A DNA stretch of 36,371 nt, taken from Thalassospira xianhensis MCCC 1A02616 (lineage in GTDB: Bacteria > Pseudomonadota > Alphaproteobacteria > Rhodospirillales > Thalassospiraceae). The position numbers and the translations under genes were made by a program. The DNA is taken from positions 1-36,371 of the forward strand of contig NZ_JPWA01000042.1 of the NCBI RefSeq assembly GCF_003326475.1, given 5' to 3'. Position 1 is the first letter of the stretch, and the number at the start of each line of letters is the position of its first letter. This document shows, piece by piece, positions 26,525 through 35,737 of this stretch. The notes beneath the pieces were generated by a model. The model saw nothing but the letters and a program-made list of their open reading frames with translations. It made no database searches and was not told the origin of the DNA.

Positions 26525-27725
26525 TCTTTTGACCATCCTTATACATATCGATTGGAACCGCCGTTTGCCATTTTATAGACGGCTGGCGCGTGCACTGAAA
26601 GCTTTGGGGCATGAGGTCGTGTTTTTGTCGTCCTCAATGGCCGCATGGTCGGAATTGCGATGGCAGGGCGAGACGGCAGCGTTATGCCGTTTTGGGCACA
26701 CTACCGTTGACGCACCAAGACTTGACGACACTATCGAAGCAGCGGCGTTACAATGGCCACAAACGCGTTGCGCACAGCTTTATACTGGAACAATTTTAGC
26801 AGCCACCCGCATCCACAATCTTCAACCTTTTGACGGCATACTACTCTGGAATGGAGGTAGTGTTGCGGGAAAAGCGCTCACAGACTTTGCCGTACGACAC
26901 GACATATGGACCGGTTTTTTGGAAATATCCAACATCTCTGGAAAATTATTTGTAGATTCGCAGGGGGCTAATGCACGGGCGCATATTGCTGCAAAACCCG
27001 ACATTCTTATGCGTTATCCTGTATCAGAAGAATTATTTAACACTTGGAAACAGTCATTTTTAGCACAGAAACGCAATACTCACGTCGTACCGCAATCCAT
27101 GGATCGGCAACGATTTAATTCTGGTGCAATTCTGGACCTGATCGGGATATTCGCAGGCGTCCCGTGGACAAGAACAGAAACAATGTCATCCAAGACAAGA
27201 CGCATCCTGTTACGTCGGGGTCCCGCCAGCGAAATTTTACAGGAAGACGCTTTCGATATCACTGGAACAGATTATGTCTTTCTGCCCCTACAACTAAGCA
27301 CCGATACGAATGTTCTGCTGAACAGTACTGTTAACAATGAAGTCGCTCTGTACCGCGCAGCCAACGAGGCGCAAGAGATGGGCTGCAAGCTCGTCGTCAA
27401 GCTACACCCAGCAGAGGTCGACCCGGCCTTCGCTCGTCGTGTCAGGGCGTTACAAGTCACGCTCGGCTTTCTGGTCTCACGCGCCAATACATTCGTATTG
27501 ATGGAACATGCCCGTCTTATCGCAACCATCAACTCAACCGTCGGCATTGAAGCACGCCTCCTGCGCCGCCCGGTAACAATCTACGGCAATGCCCTTTACA
27601 CAAACTTCACTGATGCGCATCTACGCAACTACATTCTGGGCTGGCTGCTCGATATTGATCATACCGCAACCAGCGAAATCCCTCCTGAACAGGCTGCGGC
27701 GTTGTTGGAAAGGTGCAGGGTATGA
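26481..27725 (+). CDS. Capsule polysaccharide synthesis protein, KpsS/KpsC-like
   Basis: A protein of up to 414 residues that resembles the Capsule_synth family (KpsS/KpsC/LipB). Supporting features are the N-terminal strand ILIHIDWNRRLPFYRRLARAL, the central VFLPLQLSTD, the VVKLHPAE motif and INSTVGIEARLLRRPVTIYGNALY, all in family order. Members are Kdo transferases or related glycosyltransferases for capsule linkers. The start is uncertain. ATG 26481 or 26502 overlaps the end of the methyltransferase gene, and a TTG at 26529, five bases after that stop, would begin right at the conserved strand. Similarity is by motif only, so the exact reaction is unknown. Confidence 0.7.
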   Translation: MSTPARCMYSNTGINLLTILIHIDWNRRLPFYRRLARALKALGHEVVFLSSSMAAWSELRWQGETAALCRFGHTTVDAPRLDDTIEAAALQWPQTRCAQLYTGTILAATRIHNLQPFDGILLWNGGSVAGKALTDFAVRHDIWTGFLEISNISGKLFVDSQGANARAHIAAKPDILMRYPVSEELFNTWKQSFLAQKRNTHVVPQSMDRQRFNSGAILDLIGIFAGVPWTRTETMSSKTRRILLRRGPASEILQEDAFDITGTDYVFLPLQLSTDTNVLLNSTVNNEVALYRAANEAQEMGCKLVVKLHPAEVDPAFARRVRALQVTLGFLVSRANTFVLMEHARLIATINSTVGIEARLLRRPVTIYGNALYTNFTDAHLRNYILGWLLDIDHTATSEIPPEQAAALLERCRV

Positions 27726-28819
27726 CAACAGATATCCTCTGTCTCGTCTCCCATCACAGCGTCGGCGGCGCGCAGAATGTTGCCGTACGTCTGACATCAG
27801 CATTTCGTGAACGAGGTTACCGGGCGGAGCTTGGCTTTCTGTTCCAGGAAAATGCGAACTGGAACTGCGGCATCAAGGATCGCTTCATTATAGCAGAGAG
27901 AAAGCCCAAAACGCTGACTGAATGGTGGCACTTCTTCACAAGATGTCGGGCAGAATGTGCAATGCGGGCCCCACTTGTCGCCATCGGGTTTCATCCGCTC
28001 GCCAATATCATCGGAGCCCTGATGGTTGGAAAAAGCGGACGTTTCATTTCCAGTCAGGCATGGCCCGCTACTGAGCAATCCAGGGGGACGGAAAGAGTTG
28101 AAAACCTGTTGTGCCGTACACCTCTAATATACAGGAATATAGCAGTGAGCGGTTTCGTGGCCTCCACCTTTGCCCATCGCGGCAAGGCTTATGCACGCAA
28201 GACGGAAATCATTTACAATGATCCGCCCACCTTACCAGTGATTGAGGATGACAAGCCCGCTTGCCAGAAAAAACTGGGCATAACGACAGGTGTCCCAGTA
28301 CTAGGGTGTATCGGACGGTTGCATGAACAGAAAAACTTTCAGCTTGCAATTCGCACCTTGCCATATGTCCCATCCGCCCATCTCTTTATTGCAGGCGATG
28401 GCACGCAAGAAGCCATGTTGCGCGCCTTGGCTGTAAAAAGGGGCGTTGACGCTCGGGTGCATTTTCTCGGTCCACTTGTCGGGGCAGACGTCTCCCGTTT
28501 CTATCGCGCCGTCGATTGGTTACTCATGCCTTCCCTTTACGAGGGCCATCCGCTGGTAATGCTTGAGGCCATGGCTTCAGGTGCACCGGTAATCTCCCAT
28601 GACGTCCCAGTAATGCGCGAAGCCGGTGCCGATGCGGCGCTCTATTGCTCGTCAGAGCCAATCAACTGGGCAGAGACGCTTGCCAACTTGGATGAGCCCA
28701 GGCGGCAGGAAATGATCGCGAAAGGAAAGGCCCGTGCCGCCCATTTCGCGCAAACCTCCATGGTGGACGAATATCTGCGGATGATGAGTTTACCCGCCTA
28801 CAAACAGGAAGCCCTTTGA
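27722..28819 (+). CDS. GT4-family glycosyltransferase
   Basis: A 365-residue GT-B glycosyltransferase of family 4. The N-terminal domain starts with VSHHSVGGAQNVAVRL, a typical acceptor-side glycine loop. The C-terminal domain has GCIGRLHEQKNF and the nucleotide-sugar EX7E motif in PSLYEGHPLVMLEAMASG. ATG 27722 overlaps the preceding stop (ATGA), and the gene ends overlapping the next start (TGATG), so translation is coupled on both sides. It should add one sugar of the repeat unit from a nucleotide sugar in the cytoplasm. Confidence 0.92.
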   Translation: MTTDILCLVSHHSVGGAQNVAVRLTSAFRERGYRAELGFLFQENANWNCGIKDRFIIAERKPKTLTEWWHFFTRCRAECAMRAPLVAIGFHPLANIIGALMVGKSGRFISSQAWPATEQSRGTERVENLLCRTPLIYRNIAVSGFVASTFAHRGKAYARKTEIIYNDPPTLPVIEDDKPACQKKLGITTGVPVLGCIGRLHEQKNFQLAIRTLPYVPSAHLFIAGDGTQEAMLRALAVKRGVDARVHFLGPLVGADVSRFYRAVDWLLMPSLYEGHPLVMLEAMASGAPVISHDVPVMREAGADAALYCSSEPINWAETLANLDEPRRQEMIAKGKARAAHFAQTSMVDEYLRMMSLPAYKQEAL

Positions 28820-30078
28820 TGAATCCTGCCCACATCATCCTTCTCTCACCGCTGATCTGGCTTTCCGGTTTCACTCCTGTCATCTATCAGCTTTTCACAG
28901 CATGGATTGGCTTACGCCGCTCCAACCTTTTCACGCGTCTGGGTGGCGTGGAGATGACCTTGCTCGGATACATCGGAGTTTACACCTTCTCTCTTTTCCT
29001 TGCGGTGCTGCAAGGCGCAGAGATCACTCGCGTCCTAGCAGGTTTTTATAATCTCTCCTTTTGGATGATGGGGTTCTTCCTGATTGTCGGGCAGAGGCAA
29101 TCCAACTCTCGCGCCATTGGCCGCTCGGCGTTTACTCTACTTTGCTTTATCCTGCTGATTACTTGGGCTTTCGCGTTCATACCCGGCGTCGCACCGGCAT
29201 ATCCAACATTGATATCTTCTTTGATCGACGTGGGAAACTTGCCAAACAACATCAGAGACAATACAACTCTGAACATAAGTGTTCAAAATTGGGCCGATTT
29301 TGGTTCTGGCTATCGCTTCTCAATCCTCTCTCCGTATCCAACGGCCTTCGCGATCCTGATCTTTCTGCTCACGTGTCTATCCTGGCCTGAAAGATGGAGC
29401 CGGCTCCGCTCCCTGAGAATCCTTATCATTCCGGCCCTGTCTTTTCATGTCATCTTAAATATGACGGCGTCACGCGCTGTCGCCGGTGCTTTTGTCGTTT
29501 ATATCGCATTGCTTCTCTATGCGGCTATCATTGCCAGAATCAAGGGATCGAACAACAGGCGCACCCTGACGCTGCTTGTCACGATGTTTACAGTTGTACT
29601 CCTTATGATCACTCTCCCCGTGCTGAACGACGTTTGGGAGAGAATCAACGAAAGCCGCGCCGGTAGCTCTGCCCTACGCTTCAGAATCTACGAAATATCC
29701 CTTTCTTCTATGATCAATGAACACCCGCTCTTAGGATTTGGCGTCAAGGCACGTGATGAAAGCATCGCTGCAATTCCTATTGGTTCGCATTCAACGATCA
29801 TCTCTACTCTCTATAAAACAGGAATAATCGGGTTTATCTTTCTGCTATCTTTTTTTGTCCTAGTGGCAAGAAGAGCGATAGCGATTCTGCTGTCGGGTCC
29901 CGCCACTTCTCATGACCGAAGTATGGCAGCAGGGATTCTAGCCTTTTTCATTGCCTTGGCTTTCGAGGATATTGATGCCCTTCCTCTAGCTTCCTTCCTT
30001 TACTTTACTCTCATGGCTCTCGTCCTCCGGAGGTCGGAGGAATTGGAGCTTGAGAAGCAACTCACCTCTTTCCATTAG
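28819..30078 (+). CDS. Wzy-type polysaccharide polymerase / O-antigen ligase-like
   Basis: A 419-residue membrane protein with about ten hydrophobic segments. The large periplasmic loop and C-terminal part carry the O-antigen ligase/polymerase pattern: an arginine-rich start (SRAGSSALRFRIYE), EHPLLGFGVKA, then GSHSTIISTLYKTGIIGF. Since initiating transferase, flippase and several transferases precede it in one run, it is the best candidate for the Wzy polymerase joining repeat units in the periplasm. The start ATG overlaps the previous TGA; a TTG one codon upstream is less likely. Confidence 0.85.
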   Translation: MNPAHIILLSPLIWLSGFTPVIYQLFTAWIGLRRSNLFTRLGGVEMTLLGYIGVYTFSLFLAVLQGAEITRVLAGFYNLSFWMMGFFLIVGQRQSNSRAIGRSAFTLLCFILLITWAFAFIPGVAPAYPTLISSLIDVGNLPNNIRDNTTLNISVQNWADFGSGYRFSILSPYPTAFAILIFLLTCLSWPERWSRLRSLRILIIPALSFHVILNMTASRAVAGAFVVYIALLLYAAIIARIKGSNNRRTLTLLVTMFTVVLLMITLPVLNDVWERINESRAGSSALRFRIYEISLSSMINEHPLLGFGVKARDESIAAIPIGSHSTIISTLYKTGIIGFIFLLSFFVLVARRAIAILLSGPATSHDRSMAAGILAFFIALAFEDIDALPLASFLYFTLMALVLRRSEELELEKQLTSFH

Positions 30079-30098
30079 ACCTGTTGCAAGGATTAACA

Positions 30099-31133
30099 AT
30101 GACACAAAACATCCTCGTTACAGGAGGAGTAGTATATCTTGGTTCACATACGATCCTCTGCCTGCTTGACGCAGGATTTGGCATCGTCGCATTGGATAAC
30201 CTTTGTAACAGTTCGTGTGAATCTTTGCGGCGGGTAGAGAAAATTTGTGGCTAGGCGCCTTATTTTATTGAGGGCGACGTCCGAGACAGGAAATTGTTGG
30301 ACAAGGTATTTTCTAACCACGATATCGGTGCCGTACTACATTTTGCGGGCCTGAAAGCTGTAGGAGAAAGCCTTCATCAACCGCTACGTTATTACGAAAA
30401 CAATGTGGCTGGCAGTATCAATCTGTGCCAAGCAATGGCACGTGCGGGCGTATTTACACTGGTATTCAATTCCTCTGCCACAGTTTATGGTGAACCTGAA
30501 ACAATGCCAATCCGGGAGGATTTCCCCACCGGAAAACCAACCAATCCTTATGGGCGCTCAAAGCTTATAGTCGAACAGATCCTTGGCGACCTGGCTGCGT
30601 CCGATACGCGCTGGTCATTTGGTATTCTTCGATATTTCAACCCGGTGGGTGCCCATGAAAGCGGCCTTATCGGAGAATCCCCCAAAGGCTTCCCCAGCAA
30701 TCTGCTACCTTATATCAGTCAGGTAGCCATTGGAAAGCGTAAGTCCTTAACAGTGTTTGGCAACGATTACCCGACACTGGATGGTACAGGCATACGGGAT
30801 TACATTCACGTCGTGGATCTGGCACGGGGTCACCTGAAAGCATTGCAAGCGTTATCCAACCGTAACGGAATAAACATTTGGAACCTCGGCACGGGCAAAG
30901 GCTTCTCTGTATTGCAGATGGTACAGGCGTTCGAGCAGGATTCAGGCAAGAAAGTGCCTTATACTATAGCGCCAAGGCGTGCGGGTGACATTGCCGAATG
31001 TTGGGTCGATCCAACGAAAGCCTGGAACGAATTGGGTTGGCAGTCGGAGTATAATCTGGATCGGATGATGATTGACACCTGGCGCTGGCAATCACAAAAT
31101 CCTGATGGATTTAATCCTGACGCAAAACCTTAA
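30099..31133 (+). pseudogene. galE: UDP-glucose 4-epimerase gene broken by an in-frame TAG
   Basis: Read through, the frame encodes a 344-residue GalE-like epimerase interconverting UDP-glucose and UDP-galactose, about E. coli GalE length. Codon 52 is TAG (30252-30254), between EKICG and APYFIEGD, with no frameshift on either side. The NAD-binding loop TGGxGYIGSH reads TGGVVYLGSH, so the middle glycine of GxxGxxG is valine. The catalytic part is intact: FNSSATVYG, YGRSK (Tyr/Lys pair), RYFNPVGAH and GTGIRDYIHV. The original start has a proper AAGGA site. A TTG at 30294 could restart a 279-residue product, but it would lack the Rossmann start. Expected product: none or inactive. Confidence 0.85.
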
Positions 31134-31143
31134 AGAATCAGCA

Positions 31144-32565
31144 TTAACTGAGCAATCTGTTCTCGCCAGAAAAGCTCTGTTCCCACCCCAAAGCAACAAG
31201 AAACATAAAACAGATGCCCATTGCAGGCATCTGCACGCTGAAGTCCACAAAACTATGTGCAGCAACCGTCAGACAGGAAGCCACACCTACAATCGGATAA
31301 ATCTGATCACGATGTCGTAAAACAAGACCAGATGCACTTTTTGCGAAAATCACAACAAATATAATCAAACACGCCAACAGCGTGGTAAAACCGGCCCCGA
31401 AAGCAAATTCCAGATAACTGTTATGCGCTAAATCCCATGTCAGTCCGGAGATATTCTGTTGCTTGAATTGGCGAAATCCGGGTTCAAACGCACCATAGCC
31501 ATAACCTGTCACAGGGGACAATTGAATGCCGTCTATTGTCCGCTCATAGACGGTAAGGCGCGTGGCCTGATCAGTGTCCAATCTTTCAAATCTCCGCTCC
31601 AGGGTGTGGCCGCTAAACCAGAAGCCAACAATCAACAGACAAACGATCCCTCCCACAGACCATCCGGCAATCTTACGGGGTAGCATCCGTGCAACAAAAA
31701 GACCAATCAGGACAGCCATCACACCAATCATACCGCTGGCAAAGCCAGCGCGCGAATGCGTCAGCATCAGAGCCGTCCCTGTGGTTAAGCCCCCCAGGAT
31801 CGGCAACCATGCCTTTTTCATCACCCCATCCATCATTCGCCGGATCATTTTACGCCCCGCACTGCCCCTTCGCAAATCATGGGCAAGCACATTCACAAAC
31901 ATGACAACTGACGCAATGAGCCCCATTGCCGCGTAGGTGGCATAACTGTTGCGGTTAATAAATGTACTGGTCAAATCCCCTCGATAAGCCGTTTTGTCAT
32001 ACCAAAGGATTTTCTCCCAACCGCCGAAAAATACGCTAAGGCCGTAAATCGCATAAACAGTCGAAACAATAACGAAAAACTTCAACATGATTGCAGCATT
32101 CCCGCGGTCCCGCCCGTGCCGCGCGGCAAGCCAGAATACACCGGCATAGGCAAGCAGCACCATCAAGGCATCACGCGTAAGTTCCGGATCAATAGACACA
32201 TATGCGGCCATATCCCGGCCAAGCTGTGCTGCTGCCTCTCCCCACATCGGGTGGGCAGCCGCGGGTAAAACATCCGGGGTGGCCTGGATCACAATCCAGA
32301 TGACAACGGGAATAAAAAGAACTGCTGGAATGGCAATACGTTTCATAAACCGGCTTTCACCACGAACCGGGTCGGCAAATGCCGCAACGGCATCAAGCAA
32401 AACAAGAATGCCAACCCAAAGGGAAAGAATGGACCATGCCCACGGCCGGTTCGAACCAAACGGCAGAGGCGCAATCGCAATCAGGGCAAGCAACCCGTAA
32501 AACACAAACCGGCGTACAAAATTCATGTCCCTGTCCCCATCCCTATACCCTTGTCGTATATCCAT
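31144..32565 (-). CDS. O-antigen ligase-like EPS membrane protein
   Basis: A membrane protein of up to 473 residues with about 12 hydrophobic segments, beginning with LLALIAIAPLPFGSNRPWAWSI, a start typical of Wzy_C-domain proteins in alphaproteobacterial EPS loci. The periplasmic region has TVYERTIDGIQLSPVTGYGYGAFEPGF and DLAHNSYLEFAFGAGF, the conserved arginine and histidine pattern of O-antigen ligases and polymerases. It is convergent with galE, ten bases apart, and divergent from the tyrosine kinase gene. ATG 32526 (MNFVRRF) is a likely alternative start. It is the second protein of this fold in the locus; which one polymerises is open. Confidence 0.85.
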   Translation of the reverse strand: MDIRQGYRDGDRDMNFVRRFVFYGLLALIAIAPLPFGSNRPWAWSILSLWVGILVLLDAVAAFADPVRGESRFMKRIAIPAVLFIPVVIWIVIQATPDVLPAAAHPMWGEAAAQLGRDMAAYVSIDPELTRDALMVLLAYAGVFWLAARHGRDRGNAAIMLKFFVIVSTVYAIYGLSVFFGGWEKILWYDKTAYRGDLTSTFINRNSYATYAAMGLIASVVMFVNVLAHDLRRGSAGRKMIRRMMDGVMKKAWLPILGGLTTGTALMLTHSRAGFASGMIGVMAVLIGLFVARMLPRKIAGWSVGGIVCLLIVGFWFSGHTLERRFERLDTDQATRLTVYERTIDGIQLSPVTGYGYGAFEPGFRQFKQQNISGLTWDLAHNSYLEFAFGAGFTTLLACLIIFVVIFAKSASGLVLRHRDQIYPIVGVASCLTVAAHSFVDFSVQMPAMGICFMFLVALGWEQSFSGENRLLS

Positions 32566-32737
32566 GCTCTACCCATCTGATCAAGCCAGAATGAGGCCAA
32601 CCTGCCTGCAACCATACAAATTCCGATCAAAATTCGATCAAATCGCGATTGTGAATGGTTGCCGCCAGTCAACAAATTCCGTATAGCTTTCGCATCCGTG
32701 CCGCATCATATACAAGTGGTTACGTTGGGGTCGAAAT
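32566..32737. promoter_or_regulatory. Divergent intergenic region, polymerase and tyrosine kinase genes
   Basis: This 172-base region must hold promoters for both directions. Around 32625-32650 the motif CGATCAAA occurs twice, 11 bases apart. No confident -35/-10 pair or operator could be assigned. Confidence 0.35.
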
Positions 32738-35047
32738 ATGGGGGCCGTTTTGAACAGCACGACCAAGGTCAGTTCGGTGATGGATAGCAGCACGCGTGAA
32801 CATAACAAATCACGCCTGAAAAGCCTGACCGATCGCATTTCTCAGCAAAGCAGCAGTGACGAAATCGATCTGCAGGAACTGCTGCGCACATTGTGGCGGC
32901 GCAAATCTGTTATTTTTTCCGTCGTCGCCATCCTGACGGCGCTCACAACCCTGATCGTGTTTCAGGTCGCACCGCGTTATACCGCAACCACCAACGTTAT
33001 TATCGATGGCCGGAAATCCAACGTTGTCGATATCGAAAGCGTGATGACGGGCATGTCCGCCGAAATGGGCGCACTGTTAAGCGAGGTAGAGGTTATCCAT
33101 TCCTCGTCGTTGATCCGGCGCGTGGTCGAAAAGCTGAAGTTGGAACAGGACCCGGAATTCAATATCGAAATTGCCAAAAAATCGTGGATGGCATCGCTGC
33201 TTGATCCCGAAAGCTATGTTCCGCACGATGTTCTGGTCTCGCTTGGCCTGACTGAAAACGAGATTCTGCTAAGTGAGGACGAACTCACCGAACAAACAAC
33301 AAACCGTGTCGTCAAAGCCGTTCAGGAACAGCTCGAAGTCGGCATTGTCGGCCGGTCCCAGGTCATTGCAATCAACTTCACCTCCACCAATGCGCGCAAG
33401 GCATCGCTGATCGCGAACACCATCGCCGACCAGTATATCGTCGATCAGCTTGAAGCAAAGTTCGAGGCAACCCGCCGGGCAACATCATGGCTGAATGATC
33501 GCCTTGGGGATCTGCGCGAGCGCGTCGAAACAACCGAACGCGCTGTCGAGGATTACCGCGAGACAATTGCGGCAAGCTCCGGTCAAAGCAGTTCGATGAC
33601 GCAACAACAGATCTCGGAACTGAACTCGCAACTGATTCTGGCACAGGCAGACCGGGCAGAAGCCCAGGCGCGCCTAAATCAGGTGCAGCGCCTACTTAGC
33701 AGCAGCTCGGATCTGGCATCGGCCGCCGAAGTACTGAATTCGCAACTGATCCAGCGTCTGCGTGATCAGGAAGCCGAGGTCCTGCGCAAAGTATCCGAAC
33801 TTGAATCGCGTTATGGTGACAGACATCCGCAAATGATCAAGGCGCGCGCAGAACTTACCGACCTGCGCGCCTCGATCGAGCGAGAGGTCCGTAAAATCGC
33901 ACAAAGCCTGCGAAACGAAATGGGTGTTGCCGATGCACGCGTCGCCACCCTGCGCCAAAGCCTTGGACAACTCGAAACCAAAAACAGTTCCCAGAATCAG
34001 GCCGAAGTCCGCCTGCGCGAGCTCGAACGCGAAGCAAATGCCAACCGCCTGCTTTATGAAAACTTCCTGAACCGGTTCAAGGAAACGAACAATCAGGAAG
34101 ATCTCCAGCAAGCAGATGCCCGCATCATAGCCCGCGCCGAAGTTCCGGTTGAACCATCAGCACCAAAGAAAAAACTGATCATTGCAGTTGCGCTTGTCGG
34201 TTCAATGTTCCTTGGCGTTGTTCTGGTCTTTGTTCTCGAGCAGCTTGACAACACCTTCCGTGGTGCCGAGCAGATCGAACAAATGACCGGTATTCCGGCA
34301 ATCGGCATGGTCCCGCTTTTAACCGGGACACTTCTGGGTCGGACCGATGTCGGACGATATCCGACACAAAAACCCGGATCTGCGACAACTGAATCCGTTC
34401 GCAGCCTCAGGACTTCATTGATGCTGTCAAACGTCGATGCACCGCCCAAGGTGGTTGGAATCACCTCAACAGTCCCGTCCGAAGGAAAATCAACCCTGGC
34501 CGCGTGGCTCGCGCAGGTTGCCGCAACTTCCGGGCAACGCGTCCTGCTTGTCGATTGCGACTTGCGGCGCCCGACCGTGCATCGCACCTTCGGCGTCAGC
34601 AATGAAAACAGTATCGTCGAGCTTCTGGCCAATGAGTGCTCGTTGGACCAGACAATCAAGAAAGATCCGGAAAGCGGCATTTATGTACTTCCGGCCAAGA
34701 ACACTCAGGCAAATGCCCTTGATCTGCTGTCTTCAAGCCACATGGCTGAAAATCTCAAGGCACTTCGCGCGCATTTCGATTTCATCGTGCTTGACGCGCC
34801 GCCGATTCTTGCTGTTTCTGACGCAAAGGTCATCGGCCTGATGGCTGACAAGATGCTTTACGTTGTAAAATGGGACGGCACACCTCGTGCGCTGGTACAG
34901 TCCGGGTTAAAGGAAACGGTTGAATCGGGTATCGACCTTGCCGGGACGGTTCTTAGCCAGGTGAATGTGAAAAAACATTCCAAATATGGCTATGGTGATT
35001 ACGGCTACTATTATGGTCGATACAAAGACTACTATTCGAGCAAATAA
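32738..35047 (+). CDS. Polysaccharide co-polymerase and tyrosine autokinase (Wzc/ExoP type)
   Basis: A 769-residue PCP-2a protein that controls chain length and export of the polymer in the inner membrane. It has a Wzz domain with membrane segment one at about 58-77, a long periplasmic coiled-coil region (about 200-460), segment two at about 476-498, then a cytoplasmic BY-kinase domain. That domain has Walker A (STVPSEGKSTLA, about 577), Walker A' (VLLVDCDLRRP, about 602) and Walker B (IVLDAPP, about 683). The C-terminal 20 residues form a tyrosine cluster with nine Tyr, the autophosphorylation tail. An internal ATG at codon 15 is an alternative start. The cognate phosphatase Wzb and the channel Wza are not in the window. 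Confidence 0.93.
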   Translation: MGAVLNSTTKVSSVMDSSTREHNKSRLKSLTDRISQQSSSDEIDLQELLRTLWRRKSVIFSVVAILTALTTLIVFQVAPRYTATTNVIIDGRKSNVVDIESVMTGMSAEMGALLSEVEVIHSSSLIRRVVEKLKLEQDPEFNIEIAKKSWMASLLDPESYVPHDVLVSLGLTENEILLSEDELTEQTTNRVVKAVQEQLEVGIVGRSQVIAINFTSTNARKASLIANTIADQYIVDQLEAKFEATRRATSWLNDRLGDLRERVETTERAVEDYRETIAASSGQSSSMTQQQISELNSQLILAQADRAEAQARLNQVQRLLSSSSDLASAAEVLNSQLIQRLRDQEAEVLRKVSELESRYGDRHPQMIKARAELTDLRASIEREVRKIAQSLRNEMGVADARVATLRQSLGQLETKNSSQNQAEVRLRELEREANANRLLYENFLNRFKETNNQEDLQQADARIIARAEVPVEPSAPKKKLIIAVALVGSMFLGVVLVFVLEQLDNTFRGAEQIEQMTGIPAIGMVPLLTGTLLGRTDVGRYPTQKPGSATTESVRSLRTSLMLSNVDAPPKVVGITSTVPSEGKSTLAAWLAQVAATSGQRVLLVDCDLRRPTVHRTFGVSNENSIVELLANECSLDQTIKKDPESGIYVLPAKNTQANALDLLSSSHMAENLKALRAHFDFIVLDAPPILAVSDAKVIGLMADKMLYVVKWDGTPRALVQSGLKETVESGIDLAGTVLSQVNVKKHSKYGYGDYGYYYGRYKDYYSSK

Positions 35048-35050
35048 TCG

Positions 35051-35737
35051 ATGAAACGCTCCATTTTGCGCCGACTGCCTGCCTGTATCGGGCTGGTCGG
35101 CGCGGCTTTTCTCATCTGGCTTGCCGTTCCGCGCACTTTTGCCTCCATCATGCTCGCGGTTTCAAAACCGGTATACGAACAGATAGATAACCCTGCCCTT
35201 CCATTAGCCGATATTACACAGCTCAAAGACCGGCTGCTCCGCGTGATTGACTGGGTCGACGAACGTGAAGTGCAGACGCGTCTCGGTTATGTGGAACTCG
35301 CCCTGGCCTCGCGGGCAGAAAATAAAACCGAACGGCAGGCACATCTTGCTCTGGCCGAAACCGCCTTTGAAAATGCCATCGCCCATTCGCCGATGGATCC
35401 CTTTTCATGGGCACGGCTTTGCTACATCAGGTTGCAAACCGGTGGCGTTGAGGACGGAACGGCAATGCAGGCGCTATCAACATCGCTTGTTACCGGTCCT
35501 TACGAAAGATCCCTTGCAATTTCACAGATCGAATATGCCACAATCCTGTGGGATCAACTTTCCGAAGACGATCAGAAAACGATCGAGGAAAAGGTGCGCT
35601 GGATCGAAACACTTGAACGCCGCGACCTGATTGCACTCGCAAAACAAAGCCCAAAAACGATGGTAGTCGTCATACGCGCCATGGCTCACGGTGATATCGA
35701 CCGCTTCAGCCGTTTTATTGCCCAGCTGAATAAATAA
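35051..35737 (+). CDS. Membrane-anchored helical (TPR-like) protein of the EPS locus
   Basis: A 228-residue protein of unknown function. Residues 10-35 form a hydrophobic segment (signal anchor), and the rest is mostly helical. Residues about 70-130 have a repeat-like spacing (LGYVELALASRA, then ALAETAFENAIAHSPMDPFSWARL) reminiscent of one or two TPR units. It starts three bases after the tyrosine kinase gene, so it is very probably co-transcribed and may serve periplasmic assembly or export of the polymer. No catalytic motif is visible. Confidence 0.7.
   Translation: MKRSILRRLPACIGLVGAAFLIWLAVPRTFASIMLAVSKPVYEQIDNPALPLADITQLKDRLLRVIDWVDEREVQTRLGYVELALASRAENKTERQAHLALAETAFENAIAHSPMDPFSWARLCYIRLQTGGVEDGTAMQALSTSLVTGPYERSLAISQIEYATILWDQLSEDDQKTIEEKVRWIETLERRDLIALAKQSPKTMVVVIRAMAHGDIDRFSRFIAQLNK

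Noticed and set aside
30252..30254. TAG as a recoded sense codon
   Set aside because: No pyrrolysine machinery or other recoding signal is visible, other genes here end normally, and the nearby Gly-to-Val change fits simple decay.
30294..31133. A functional short epimerase starting at TTG 30294
   Set aside because: The conserved GalE N-terminus, including the NAD-binding loop, can be read in the same frame upstream of the TAG. The short product would lack the cofactor-binding start and has only a weak ribosome binding site.
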